64,000 nt of DNA from Heliorestis convoluta (GTDB taxonomy: Bacteria > Bacillota > Desulfitobacteriia > Heliobacteriales > Heliobacteriaceae): NCBI RefSeq assembly GCF_009649955.1, contig NZ_CP045875.1:372001-436000 (forward strand), written 5' to 3'. This document shows positions 52,601-61,322 of this stretch, piece after piece. Each line of letters opens with the position of its first letter. Position 1 is the stretch's first letter. Under the pieces are notes generated by a model. That model was not told the DNA's origin. It worked only from the letters and a program-made list of their open reading frames with translations, and made no database searches. The position numbers and the translations under genes are program-made.

Positions 52601-53346
52601 CACGTCAAAATTGAGTTGCCCCAGAACAGTACGATAAGTGCTGCTATGGCCAGATAGGGGCCAAAAGGAATGGCTTCTTTCATCGTTTTGCCTTGATAGA
52701 GGATTATAGCTAGACCTGCTATCGCACCGAGGAAGAATGAGAAAAAAAGAACAAGGAGGATTTGGGGCCAGCCAAGAAAAAGACCTAGAATGCCTGCCAG
52801 TTTGATATCGCCTCCACCCATGCCGCCTTTTGATACAATTGCTATAAGCAATAGAAGGCCTCCACCGACGAGCAATCCAATGAAGCCCGATAGTAGTTTT
52901 TCTAGAGATTGAAAAGCTGTTAGGGGGATTCCTATAATCAGGGCTGTCAGCATGAGCTGATCAGGAATGATCATGTGATCGATGTCGATAAAGACAACAG
53001 CCAGTAAAAGGGAAAATAAAAATGCTGCTGCAAATCCTTCCAAGGTAAGGCCAAAAGTTCCATAGATGACGAGATAGGCCAAGCCATTTGTTCCTTCTAC
53101 AAAGGGATAGCGAAGAGAGAAGGGTTCTTGACAATAGCGACAGCGCCCTCGGAGGCTTATGTAGCTGATCAGGGGAATTAGATCTTTCCACTTTAAAAAG
53201 GTCTCACAGGCACCGCAAGCCGAAGGTGGCATAATAACAGATTTCTCTTGAGGCATGCGATAGATGACTACATTAAGAAAGCTGCCAATGGCGGTGCCTA
53301 GGACAAAAACAAGGAGATAGAAAAGCCCAGTGAACTCATTCATCAT
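52582..53346 (-). CDS. pilD: Prepilin peptidase (leader peptidase / N-methyltransferase)
   Basis: 254 residues with seven or eight helices. Methyltransferase zinc cysteines CGAC (about 43-46) and CRYC (about 68-71) are present, as are the catalytic Asp pair in FIDIDHMIIPD and GGGDIKLAG. It cleaves and N-methylates the pilins encoded here. The last few codons lie in a 37-bp direct repeat next to a mobile-repeat fragment, so the 3' end has been rearranged without loss of core motifs. It follows aroB by 27 bases. Confidence 0.94.
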   Translation of the reverse strand: MMNEFTGLFYLLVFVLGTAIGSFLNVVIYRMPQEKSVIMPPSACGACETFLKWKDLIPLISYISLRGRCRYCQEPFSLRYPFVEGTNGLAYLVIYGTFGLTLEGFAAAFLFSLLLAVVFIDIDHMIIPDQLMLTALIIGIPLTAFQSLEKLLSGFIGLLVGGGLLLLIAIVSKGGMGGGDIKLAGILGLFLGWPQILLVLFFSFFLGAIAGLAIILYQGKTMKEAIPFGPYLAIAALIVLFWGNSILTWYQQWM

Positions 53347-53373
53347 AACTTTCGATCCTTTTAGATGTCTTTG

Positions 53374-54531
53374 CTAGGGGTTTACAGATAGTTCTTCGAT
53401 TACTTCAAGAGCTATTGTAAGGTCCCTATCTTTATGAATCTGGCAGGCGCCAATGCTTTGAGGAATAATAAATATGACTTTGCCTGATTTTACTTTTTTG
53501 TCTAGCGAAAAAGCTTTTTCCCAATTTTCGCGAGAGAAGTTGGGGAATTGGGTGGGCAAATTGGCTGCGTACAGTAGTTTGATGAGGCGCTCTCTTACTT
53601 GCGAGGAGAGGTTGTTCTTCTTTTCGGCGAGGCGGCAGGCTGCAACAAGGCCGATGGCAACCGCTTCGCCATGGCGGTAGACCTGATAGTGGGTGAGCGT
53701 TTCAATGGCATGGCCGAAGGTGTGGCCTAAATTCAATAGGGCACGTTGCCCTTTTTCTTCTTCATCTGCTGAAACGACCGCTGCTTTGATGCGACAGCAA
53801 GCTGCAATGGTGTGGCGTAGGGCGTCTGGTTCTAATTGAAGAATGGCCTGGCTGTTTTTTTCTAGATAACCAAAAAGTTCGCTATCTCCTAGCAGGGCTG
53901 TCTTAATGATTTCGGCATAACCGGCACTAATTTCTCGTGACGGCAAGGTTTGTAAAGTCTCGCTATCAATCAAAACTGCTTGCGGCTGATAGAAAGCGCC
54001 AATAAGGTTTTTGCCTTTCCGATGATTGACGGCGACTTTGCCACCTACGCTAGAGTCAACCTGGGCAAGAAGGGTTGTGGGAATCTGGATAAAAGGAATG
54101 CCCCGCATATAGGTGGCAGCGAGCAGTCCAGCAATGTCACCGACGATACCACCACCAAGGGCGACAATGAGAGAGGAACGTTCTAGGTTTTTCTCTACAG
54201 CCGCATCGTAAAGGGTACTTAATGTATCAATTGTTTTATGTTCTTCACCATCCGGAATGGTGACGACGTCGACCGTTGCAGCAACTTTTTCTAAACTTTG
54301 TTGTAGTTTTTGCCCTTGTAGATCGTAGACCTGCTCGTTGGTTACGATGAGGATTCTTTTGCCTTCGATGCGTGGTCCTAGTATTTCGTGGGCATGAGAA
54401 AGGATCTGGTGGCCGATGTAGATGGGATAGCTACGATCCCCTAGCTGAACTTGCACTTCTGCTGTGACAGATTGTTGTTCTTCTTTTGGTGATGCTGCTT
54501 TTGTTGCGGGGATTTGCTCTTTGTCAACCAT
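53374..54531 (-). CDS. aroB: 3-dehydroquinate synthase
   Basis: Second step of the shikimate pathway, NAD- and metal-dependent. 385 residues with a low-complexity N-terminal lead of about 25. PDGEEHKTIDTLSTLYDAAV, ALGGGIVGDIAGLLAATYMR, IPTTLLAQVDSSVGGKVAVN, HRKGKNLIGAFYQPQAVLID, and the zinc ligands in LGHTFGHAIE and RHGEAVAIG are all present. Between aroK and pilD in one transcriptional direction. Confidence 0.95.
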   Translation of the reverse strand: MVDKEQIPATKAASPKEEQQSVTAEVQVQLGDRSYPIYIGHQILSHAHEILGPRIEGKRILIVTNEQVYDLQGQKLQQSLEKVAATVDVVTIPDGEEHKTIDTLSTLYDAAVEKNLERSSLIVALGGGIVGDIAGLLAATYMRGIPFIQIPTTLLAQVDSSVGGKVAVNHRKGKNLIGAFYQPQAVLIDSETLQTLPSREISAGYAEIIKTALLGDSELFGYLEKNSQAILQLEPDALRHTIAACCRIKAAVVSADEEEKGQRALLNLGHTFGHAIETLTHYQVYRHGEAVAIGLVAACRLAEKKNNLSSQVRERLIKLLYAANLPTQFPNFSRENWEKAFSLDKKVKSGKVIFIIPQSIGACQIHKDRDLTIALEVIEELSVNP

Positions 54532-54543
54532 TATAATCCTCCC

Positions 54544-55125
54544 CTACGCTTCTCTTGATAGTTCGATTGCTTTTCTGCCTACTAAGGGCCTGAACCATGT
54601 TTCGCCTTGTTCTTTTTCTCTTGCTTGCAAAATTTTTTCTATTTCTTCAACCACTTGGAGAAGTGTTTTTTCGCTCGTGTCAATCCTGTAATCAGCACAT
54701 TGGTAGTAAGGTTCCCGCCCCGCCATTAGTTCGGCAATAACTTCTGCGTTCATTTCTTTTTTGATTAAAGGACGATGGCTCCGTCGACTTACTCGTTCCC
54801 AGATTACTTCCGGCGTCGCTGTGAGTTCGATGAGTAGTCCTGTTGACTGGAGAGTCTCTACGTTCTCAGGGCGTAGTACAATACCGCCACCGGTAGAGAT
54901 GATCTTTTGCTGGAGTGTTGATACTTTATGAGCCACAATCGATTCTTCCGATCGAAAGCGTTGTTCTCCGTGGTTGTCGAAAATTTGACTGATCGTTAGG
55001 CCTGTTACTTTTTCGACTTCTCGGTCTGTGTCGATATATTCAAAAGAAATTTTGTGTGCTAGGATTTTGCCAACTGTTGATTTTCCTGTACCCATGAAGC
55101 CAATGAGGACGATGTTGCGCTTCAA
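54544..55125 (-). CDS. aroK: Shikimate kinase
   Basis: Phosphorylates shikimate. About 193 residues: Walker A IGFMGTGKSTVGKILA, shikimate-binding DTDREVEK and STGGGIVLRPEN, and RRSHRPLI. It is about 20 residues longer than usual at the C-terminus. The frame is open from TTG 55143, overlapping aroC; TTG 55125 has GGGGAGAG at 7 bases and starts at the usual point, so I prefer it. Confidence 0.93.
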   Translation of the reverse strand: MKRNIVLIGFMGTGKSTVGKILAHKISFEYIDTDREVEKVTGLTISQIFDNHGEQRFRSEESIVAHKVSTLQQKIISTGGGIVLRPENVETLQSTGLLIELTATPEVIWERVSRRSHRPLIKKEMNAEVIAELMAGREPYYQCADYRIDTSEKTLLQVVEEIEKILQAREKEQGETWFRPLVGRKAIELSREA

Positions 55126-55139
55126 TGCCTCTCTCCCCT

Positions 55140-56336
55140 TCAAAAGTTCTTGGCCTGGCAGTGCATTTGCTGAACTCGTTCTAGAATCTGTTCAAGTCGA
55201 TCACCGCCTGTACTTTTAAGGAGGGCCTGGGCTAGCACGATAGCGAGTTGGGCTTCGGCCACGATGGCGGCAGCTGGTACAGCACAAGTGTCAGAGCGTT
55301 CTACAGAAGCTTTAACGGGTTGCCCATTGGTGATATCGACAGTATCAAGCGGTTGGTACAGGGTAGGAATTGGCTTCATGGCAATGCGTACAATAAGTGG
55401 TTCACCATTGCTGATACCACCTTCGATGCCGCCTGCGCGGTTACTGCGGCGGTAATAACCTTTTTCTTCGTGGTAATAAATGGGGTCATGAATTGCAGAG
55501 CCAGGTAAGCGAGCGCTTTCAAAGCCTGCACCGATTTCCACAGCTTTGATGGCTTGGATGGACATCATGGCACCAGCAATCTCACTGTCAAGGCGACGGT
55601 TGTCGTGAACGTGACTACCGAGGCCAACGGGAAGACCTACGGCAGCGATTTCTATAATACCTCCAAGGCTATCACCTTGTGCTTTGGCTTGATCGATGAT
55701 GGCGATCATACTTTTTTCGGCTTCTTTGTCACTACAATGAACAGGCGAAGCATCAGCCTGGACCTGTAGGTCTTCCCACTGTATTTTTCCAGCCGTCGCT
55801 TGATTGTAAAGATCTTGTTCCGTCGTGGAAGCAACGCCTCCGATAGAGAGGACGTGCGAATAGATGTGGATACCTGCTTCTGCTAGAAGTCTACGTGCAA
55901 CGGCACCTGCAGCGACCCGTGCTGCTGTTTCGCGGGCACTTGAGCGCTCAAGAATGTTGCGCATGTCGCGATGGCCGTACTTAATAGCTCCAGGGAGGTC
56001 GGCGTGACCTGGTCTAGGACAAGTTACTTGCCTTTCTTCCACTTTAGCATCTTCTTGTGGTGACATGATTTCCTGCCAATTCGTCCAGTCACGATTCTGA
56101 ATTTGCAAGCTTATGGGGCTACCAAGGCTTTTGCCACCGCGGATGCCGGCAAGGATGGTGGCCTGATCTTTTTCGATGGCCATGCGTCCACCGCGACCAT
56201 AGCCTTTCTGGCGGCGAGCGAGCTGTTCGTTAATTTGTTGGGCTGTAATCGGCAGTCCTGCGACGATGCCTTCTATAATAACAGTCAAGGCAGGTCCATG
56301 AGATTCACCAGCTGTGAGATAGCGGAGAGTTGTCAT
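55140..56336 (-). CDS. aroC: Chorismate synthase
   Basis: Last shikimate step, FMN-dependent. 398 residues. YLTAGESHGPALTVIIEGIV, ARRQKGYGRGGRMAIEKD, RPGHADLPGAIKYGHRDMRN and SSARETAARVAAGAVAR are conserved, and the C-terminal RSDTCAVPAAAIVAEAQLA is present. ATG 56336 (spaced 7 from GAGTG) is chosen over GTG 56345. Upstream of aroK. Confidence 0.95.
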   Translation of the reverse strand: MTTLRYLTAGESHGPALTVIIEGIVAGLPITAQQINEQLARRQKGYGRGGRMAIEKDQATILAGIRGGKSLGSPISLQIQNRDWTNWQEIMSPQEDAKVEERQVTCPRPGHADLPGAIKYGHRDMRNILERSSARETAARVAAGAVARRLLAEAGIHIYSHVLSIGGVASTTEQDLYNQATAGKIQWEDLQVQADASPVHCSDKEAEKSMIAIIDQAKAQGDSLGGIIEIAAVGLPVGLGSHVHDNRRLDSEIAGAMMSIQAIKAVEIGAGFESARLPGSAIHDPIYYHEEKGYYRRSNRAGGIEGGISNGEPLIVRIAMKPIPTLYQPLDTVDITNGQPVKASVERSDTCAVPAAAIVAEAQLAIVLAQALLKSTGGDRLEQILERVQQMHCQAKNF

Positions 56337-56516
56337 GTTATTCACTCTTTCTTATCAGTTGCTTTATCCTTTAAACTTTGCTTTTCTTGCTTCTTCAATC
56401 TCTTCTATAACTTCTATAACTTCTTTCATCATATCCAATTACATATTAAGGTAAAAGTTCAACATAAAGCGACTGTTTCCTGCTTTTATCGCTGTTCTTT
56501 CTCGCAGCTTTTGTGC

Positions 56517-56561
56517 TTTTCATCAAGTGGTTGTGCCCGGCCGAGCATGAGGAGTTAGCAT
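56517..56561 (+). repeat. 3'-end fragment of the structured repeat, overlapping the aroE stop
   Basis: TTTTCATCAAGTGGTTGTGC, CCGGCCGAGCATGAGGAG and TTAGCAT align with the tail of copies B and C. On the minus strand this stretch encodes the last dozen residues and stop of aroE. Confidence 0.8.
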
Positions 56562-57443
56562 TTTTGCTCTATATGCTTCTAGCGCCTGGGCCATGATTGT
56601 TACGGGAGCTGGAACATCCGTCCACTGTTCAAAAGCAACAGCACCCTGGTAAAGAAGCATGGGGAGGCCGTTTTGCCTTTTTTGTCCTCTTTTTTTCGCT
56701 TCTTGTAAGAGCTCCGTTTCTATAGGATTGTAGACGAGGTCGGCTACATAAAGACCTCTTTTCTCAGGGAGCCAGAGTCGCGGCGGGAAAGGGTATGCCG
56801 TAGCCTTCCCTTCTTTCACCATGCCCAGTGATGTGCCGTTGATAAGCAAATCTGTTTCATTGAGGTCTTTCTGTAAAACTTCCGGTTCAAAAGGACGATA
56901 AGAGAGTGCTGGCTTGTTGTTCATAGTCGCGCTATAGGTTTCTAGGTTCTTAAGCAATTCTTCTGCTTTTTGAAAAGAGCGGTTGACAATGGTAAGAGTT
57001 TTGATTCCTTCTTGTATAAGAGCTAGAGCTACGGCTCGAGCTGCTCCCCCAGCGCCGAGGATTAGAGCCTTTTTTCCTTGGGGGTCGAAGTTGTCTTCTC
57101 GCAAGCCTCGGATAAAGCCAATAGCGTCGGTGTTGTAACCTTTGGTCCTTCCTTCACGAATGGTAATACTGTTGACGGCCCCAATGGCAGCAGCGAGAGG
57201 ATCTACTTCATCCAGCATGGGCAGGATTTTTTCTTTGTGAGGCACCGTAATATTAAGCCCTCGATAGTGTAAAGCAATAAGACCCTGTAAGGCTTCGTGA
57301 AGGTTTTGGGGTTTGACAGCATGGGCAGCATAGCGCCAGTTCATCTGAAGATGATCGAAGGCTGCATTGTGCATGGCCGGAGAAAAGGTATGGGCGACAG
57401 GATCACCTAATAGGGCGATCCAATTGGTTTGACCGTTAATCAT
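56523..57443 (-). CDS. aroE: Shikimate dehydrogenase with a repeat-derived C-terminus
   Basis: NADP-dependent reduction of 3-dehydroshikimate. 306 residues against 270-290 usual. Shikimate site LLGDPVAHTFSPAMHNAAF, catalytic Lys in NITVPHKE, AVNSI and NTDAIGF, NADP loop LILGAGGAARAV and LPMLLYQGAVAFE are intact. The end MLTPHARPGTTT is encoded by a fragment of the interspersed repeat (56517-56561), so the original stop was replaced. First gene of the aroE-aroC-aroK-aroB-pilD set; 186 bases separate it from aroC. Confidence 0.92.
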   Translation of the reverse strand: MINGQTNWIALLGDPVAHTFSPAMHNAAFDHLQMNWRYAAHAVKPQNLHEALQGLIALHYRGLNITVPHKEKILPMLDEVDPLAAAIGAVNSITIREGRTKGYNTDAIGFIRGLREDNFDPQGKKALILGAGGAARAVALALIQEGIKTLTIVNRSFQKAEELLKNLETYSATMNNKPALSYRPFEPEVLQKDLNETDLLINGTSLGMVKEGKATAYPFPPRLWLPEKRGLYVADLVYNPIETELLQEAKKRGQKRQNGLPMLLYQGAVAFEQWTDVPAPVTIMAQALEAYRAKMLTPHARPGTTT

Positions 57444-57593
57444 ATTAAGTGGCTCCTTTGTTTTGCAGTTTCAGTCCAAGAAGGATGATTCTCTACAGGG
57501 GTATAGCTACTTTTTTACCCGGGTAGAATAGGTTTGAGTTTTTTGGGGTCCCCTGCTGTACATGCAGGGTAATTAGAAGGAGGCTGTTGCCAG

Positions 57594-57728
57594 ATGGGAA
57601 AGGACTTGCCTTACGCAAACCTTACGTCCGAACAAATGGGCTTTCTTGCTCAAGCGGAGCAAGAGTTGAACGCGAAGCTAGGCGGTAAGGAAGAAATTAT
57701 TATTTTGGCTTATAAGAACGAAAAGTAA
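57594..57728 (+). CDS. Small 44-residue protein, unknown function
   Basis: MGKDLPYANLTSEQMGFLAQ then AEQELNAKLGGKEEIIILAY and KNEK. A strong AGAAGGAGG (575-583 of the 57 kb block) lies 10 bases before ATG, and a strong terminator follows 26 bases after the stop. A helix (EQMGFLAQAEQELNAKLG) and a beta strand (EIIILAY) are predicted by eye. Similar short proteins exist in Clostridia, but I cannot name a family with certainty. Divergent from aroE; its 5' leader has a CCCTGC/GCAGGG hairpin right before the ribosome site. Confidence 0.72.
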   Translation: MGKDLPYANLTSEQMGFLAQAEQELNAKLGGKEEIIILAYKNEK

Positions 57729-57753
57729 GTATTTGCTTCATTCTTTTTTTCGA

Positions 57754-57794
57754 AAAAGATGGAGGGTCACCTTGCGGCGGACCCTCCATCTTTT
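57754..57794. terminator. Bidirectional terminator for the 44-residue gene and yqeG
   Basis: A 15-bp perfect stem (57754-57768 with 57780-57794) and 11-base loop, A and T tracts on both arms. The loop and right arm also encode the last residues of YqeG. Confidence 0.87.
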
Positions 57795-58312
57795 CTGCTT
57801 TTTGTTGTTCTTTTTTGCCATTTTAAGGGTCTTCGCTGACGTAATACCAGTTTTTCTATGGTTCGCACAAGGCGTGTTCCTACAAATTCGCGGCGGCTAA
57901 TCGGGTTAACCAATATGGTGTGTAAGCCCATTCTGTTGCCGCCGAGTACGTCCGTAAAGATCTGATCTCCTATGACGGCTGTTTCTTGGGCTGATGTACC
58001 TAACAACTTCATAGCTTGTTGGAAGCCACGACGTCGGGGCTTTCGTGCTCTAGAAATATAGGGAATCTGACAGCTTTCAGCGAATTGCTGCACTCTTCGC
58101 TCACCATTGTTCGATAATATGCAGACTTTGATGCCTTCTTTTTCTAGCTTATGAAGCCATTGCCCAATTGTTGGGCAGAGGTCATACTTATTCCATTCTG
58201 TTAGGGTGTTGTCAAGGTCAATGATGACACCTTTTACGCCTTTGTCTGCTAATGCCGCGATGTCTACATCTGGTACGGTATCGACTTGTTGGGTCGGTCG
58301 CAGAAGCTTCAC
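57767..58312 (-). CDS. yqeG: YqeG family HAD-IIIA phosphatase
   Basis: 181 residues. HAD motif I GVIIDLDNTLTEWNK (Asp-Leu-Asp), motif II VCILSNNGE, KPRRRGFQQAMKLLG and motif III AVIGDQIFTDVLGGNRMGLH. Similar proteins are linked to phosphatidylglycerol phosphate or ribosome functions, but the substrate here is not known. GTG 58312 has AGGAGG at 6 bases and the usual KLLRPTQQVD start; the frame opens at TTG 58333. Basic C-terminal tail ends inside a terminator. Confidence 0.85.
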   Translation of the reverse strand: MKLLRPTQQVDTVPDVDIAALADKGVKGVIIDLDNTLTEWNKYDLCPTIGQWLHKLEKEGIKVCILSNNGERRVQQFAESCQIPYISRARKPRRRGFQQAMKLLGTSAQETAVIGDQIFTDVLGGNRMGLHTILVNPISRREFVGTRLVRTIEKLVLRQRRPLKWQKRTTKSRKDGGSAAR

Positions 58313-58426
58313 AGCACCCCTCCTGTTCGACAACTTCTTTCTTATTATCTGAAATCCTTACGCTTGTGATACCTGAGATTTTTATGATACCGACTCTGTT
58401 CCCTAGCCTGACTTCTTATTGACTTT

Positions 58427-59008
58427 TTAGGATCGACTGCCTGGCTTAATAGCAGGCGTTCCTTCCTGGCATAAGGGGCACTCTGCAGGATCCCAAGAGA
58501 TAACTTCCATGGCAAGGGCGGAGCAGAAAGGTACACCAAAATCAGCTTGGCCATTGGAGCGTTCGATCAGAGAGGCCACAGCAATGACTTCGCCGCCGGC
58601 TTCTTTGACAACGTCCATAACTTCACGGACCGATCCACCGGTCGTAACGACGTCCTCACAGACGAGGACTTTTTGACCTTTGGCGATCTGAAAGCTACGG
58701 CGCAACTTCATAGTTCCATTTTCTCTTTCAGCGAAAATGGCTCGAAGACCGAGCGCTTGTCCAACAGCATAGGCGACAATAATGCCACCCATAGCAGGGC
58801 CAATGACAAGATCGACTGTGCCTTTACCAACCGTTGCTTCCACTTTATCAGCCAGATAGCTGGCCAGCTTCTCTGTCTGATCGGGATATTGAAGAACTTG
58901 GGCACATTGAACATAGCGGTTGCTGTGCCTTCCTGAGGTGAGTCGGAAGTGTCCTTCTAGAAGGGCTTCACTGTCGCGGAAGATTTGGAGAATCTGTTCC
59001 TGATTCAT
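58427..59008 (-). CDS. pyrE: Orotate phosphoribosyltransferase
   Basis: Pyrimidine pathway, makes OMP from orotate and PRPP. 193 residues. LLEGHFRLTSGRHSNRYVQC, VIGPAMGGIIVAYAV, FAERENG and the PRPP motif VLVCEDVVTTGGSVREV. Tail CPLCQEG has a CxxC. Directly downstream of pyrF (18 bases), without the rest of the pyr operon. Confidence 0.95.
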   Translation of the reverse strand: MNQEQILQIFRDSEALLEGHFRLTSGRHSNRYVQCAQVLQYPDQTEKLASYLADKVEATVGKGTVDLVIGPAMGGIIVAYAVGQALGLRAIFAERENGTMKLRRSFQIAKGQKVLVCEDVVTTGGSVREVMDVVKEAGGEVIAVASLIERSNGQADFGVPFCSALAMEVISWDPAECPLCQEGTPAIKPGSRS

Positions 59009-59026
59009 ATATCTTTGTCTCCTTGT

Positions 59027-59773
59027 CTATTGATGCGTTTTTCGTTGCGCCATTCCTTTTTCCATTTCTTCAATGATTCTGAGAGCTGCCTGGGCTGGAT
59101 CAGCTGCTTTGGTAATGGGACGTCCGACGACAAGATAGTCGGCACCAGCAGCCATGGCTTCTTGTGGCGTCATGGTGCGGGCTTGATCGTTGGCATCGGC
59201 CCATTGGGGTCGTACGCCAGGTGTTACAATTATGAAGTCTTTGCCGCAGTGCTCTCGAAGAAGATGAATCTCTTGGGGAGAGGCAACAATACCACCGACA
59301 CCTGCTTCTTCTGCCAAGCGAGCGAGACGCAAAACGTTCTGTTCGACCGAGCCTGCCATGCCGACTTCTTCGTTCAGTGTTTGTTGATTCATGGATGTTA
59401 AGATGGTGACAGCCAGAACAAGCGGTTTTTGCCTTGCTGTGAGGTCTGCTTTTTTCGCTGCTTCTTCGGCCGCTTGCGCCATCATGGCTTTTCCACCACT
59501 GGCGTGTAGGGTGAACATGGAGACGCCTTTGCTAGTAACAACCGATGAGGCTTTGGCCACAGTGTTGGGAATGTCATGAAATTTGAGATCTAAAAAGACA
59601 GGGTAGCCAAGAGCAATGATTTCTTCTGTAATGGCAAAACCAACGCTATTGTGTAATTGCATGCCTACTTTGAAGGTTCCGCAATTGTTCCCTAGAGCTT
59701 TGACGATGGTCAGCGCTTCTTCGCGGCTATCTACGTCAAGAGCGACGATAAGTCTATCTTTTGCGAGTAGCAC
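59027..59773 (-). CDS. pyrF: Orotidine 5'-phosphate decarboxylase
   Basis: Converts OMP to UMP. 248 residues. LIVALDVDSREEALTIV, the catalytic FLDLKFHDIPNTVAKA (Asp-x-Lys-x2-Asp), VTPGVRPQWADANDQAR and DYLVVGRPITKAADP. ATG at 59773 follows AGGAGG. Heads the pyrF-pyrE-yqeG group. Confidence 0.95.
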   Translation of the reverse strand: MLLAKDRLIVALDVDSREEALTIVKALGNNCGTFKVGMQLHNSVGFAITEEIIALGYPVFLDLKFHDIPNTVAKASSVVTSKGVSMFTLHASGGKAMMAQAAEEAAKKADLTARQKPLVLAVTILTSMNQQTLNEEVGMAGSVEQNVLRLARLAEEAGVGGIVASPQEIHLLREHCGKDFIIVTPGVRPQWADANDQARTMTPQEAMAAGADYLVVGRPITKAADPAQAALRIIEEMEKGMAQRKTHQ

Positions 59774-59900
59774 AATTGTTGTCCTCCTTGGTTACGTTGC
59801 CTCTTTGTTCTATTCTAACCAATATTCTTTCGCTTTGGGTACTTTATTTTCCTTTTTTCCAAGATGGTTATTTAGTTATATTGGGTGATAGTTCCGGTAG

Positions 59901-59946
59901 AAAAAAATAAAGCCTGGCGGTTCATGCTTGTGCATGATCGCAGGCC
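59901..59946 (-). terminator. Terminator of the cwlJ-gerQ operon
   Basis: GCCTG and CATGC pair with GCATG and CAGGC with internal mismatches around ACAA; on the minus strand TTTATTTTTTT follows. It lies about 90 bases after gerQ. Confidence 0.75.
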
Positions 59947-60033
59947 ATGGTTTCTTCGAGGGTTAGATTTACTTGAGGACTTTAGGGGCTTTTTCAAGCC
60001 TAGGGATTTCACAAAGGGAAGGGGCTTGGTTTT

Positions 60034-60765
60034 TTAGCGGGGAAAAGTGCGGACGCCGTTAAAGGGGTATTCATAGGCAATTTCTTCATCAAAAGTAATG
60101 TAGTCCACATTAAGCATGAGAAGCAGATAGCGTTTGCCTGTTTTGGGGTCACTGATAATGATATGGTCTCGGCCCGCCGCTTCAATGCAGCCGCGGAAGA
60201 TTTTGGCGTTCCAGCGCATGTTGTTTTCATAGGTGGCATAAATGGTGGCAAGCTTGCCTCGGTTGAGGCGCAAAATGTTTTCAATGTATGATTCTTCGAT
60301 CGGAAGCGTTCCTGGTGCACCGGGGACAGCGGGTATGCCTGGTGGTGTCGCTATCGGTAGCTCTGGTGTTCCTGGAATGATAGCACCACTCGGTGGTGTT
60401 AGGGGGCGGGGATAGAATCGCCAGCCACCTGCCGGTCTTCTCCAACCAGGTGGAACGGGAGCAACATCGTCCATGTTATCCCAGTTATTGTCCCAGTCAT
60501 TATTGTTCCAGTTGTTATCGGGATTCATATAGTTGGGATCATGATGTGGTCTTCTGTAAGGATCATAGATTGGGTCGTGGCATGGATCGCTGCAGTAGGG
60601 ATCTCTTGCGGGAGGTATAGGGCTAATATCTCGGCAAGGGTCGGGCTCGCATGCTGGTGGGGTTGGTCTTACTTCTGGCTTACGAGGTTTGCAGGGATCG
60701 CGATAATCACAGCGACTATCGCATCCTGCAGACTTCACTTCTTCATCAAAAATGTCTTGACTCAT
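60034..60765 (-). CDS. gerQ: Spore coat protein GerQ with long Pro/Asp/Asn-rich N-terminus
   Basis: 243 residues. The C-terminal 90 (ESYIENILRLNRGKLATIYA, NNMRWNAKIFRGCIEAAGRD, HIIISDPKTGKRYLLLMLNV) match GerQ, a coat protein needed for CwlJ localisation and a substrate of coat cross-linking. The first 150 residues are low complexity, Cys/Pro/Asp/Tyr then Asn/Trp/Asp rich (NWNNNDWDNNWDNM), much longer than in B. subtilis. It follows cwlJ by 15 bases, which supports the call. Confidence 0.86.
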   Translation of the reverse strand: MSQDIFDEEVKSAGCDSRCDYRDPCKPRKPEVRPTPPACEPDPCRDISPIPPARDPYCSDPCHDPIYDPYRRPHHDPNYMNPDNNWNNNDWDNNWDNMDDVAPVPPGWRRPAGGWRFYPRPLTPPSGAIIPGTPELPIATPPGIPAVPGAPGTLPIEESYIENILRLNRGKLATIYATYENNMRWNAKIFRGCIEAAGRDHIIISDPKTGKRYLLLMLNVDYITFDEEIAYEYPFNGVRTFPR

Positions 60766-60780
60766 AAGGACACTCCTTCT

Positions 60781-61212
60781 CTATCCACCTCGGAATACTT
60801 CTGGACAGTTTGCGGGAAGGGGTTGGAAAAAACAATGTGCTTTGTAGCGCCCTGTGTTCGGCTGGTTATACCAGGTTGCGGGGCAAGGACCGTAAGGTCT
60901 GAAAAACCAGAGGGCGTTACTAGCAGGGTGAAATCGCTCCCCCCGAATAAGTCGTTCAGCCAGTCTTTTGTCTTTTTCTCGAGCTCGCTGGTAAAAGTAT
61001 GGTTTTTGTACAGCTTCAAAGCCACCTGGGGACTGGAAAACCATTTCTCGTACAGAACGTATGTGAGGAAAGTCTAGGCAGTCTACGATGACGCGGTTTA
61101 CGCAAACGTTGCCTGCCATGAGCATTCCTAGTTCGCCTTCGCCTTCAGCCTCCGCTCGAATGAGTCTAGCCAGTAATTCGATGTCGCTGCTGTCTGCTCT
61201 GATGACGGCCAT
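60781..61212 (-). CDS. cwlJ: Spore cortex-lytic enzyme CwlJ
   Basis: Hydrolase_2 family germination enzyme that degrades cortex. 143 residues. LLARLIRAEAEGEGELGMLM with catalytic Glu, AGNVCVNRVI, FEAVQKPYFYQRA and NALWFFRPYGPCPATWYNQP. No signal peptide, as expected for CwlJ and unlike SleB. ATG 61212 follows AGAAGGGGTGAT; the frame opens at 61239. Operon with gerQ. Confidence 0.92.
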   Translation of the reverse strand: MAVIRADSSDIELLARLIRAEAEGEGELGMLMAGNVCVNRVIVDCLDFPHIRSVREMVFQSPGGFEAVQKPYFYQRAREKDKRLAERLIRGERFHPASNALWFFRPYGPCPATWYNQPNTGRYKAHCFFQPLPANCPEVFRGG

Positions 61213-61322
61213 GAATATATCACCCCTTCTCTTCCCCATGATTCGTTCACATTATATTCCACGGTCTTTGATCGGTGATGCAGAAGCCGGTGGTAATGTT
61301 TGGCTTTTTTGGGTGAAAAGCA

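Noticed and set aside
60009-60320. 103-codon frame antisense or shifted in gerQ
   Set aside because: It overlaps the conserved GerQ domain in another frame.
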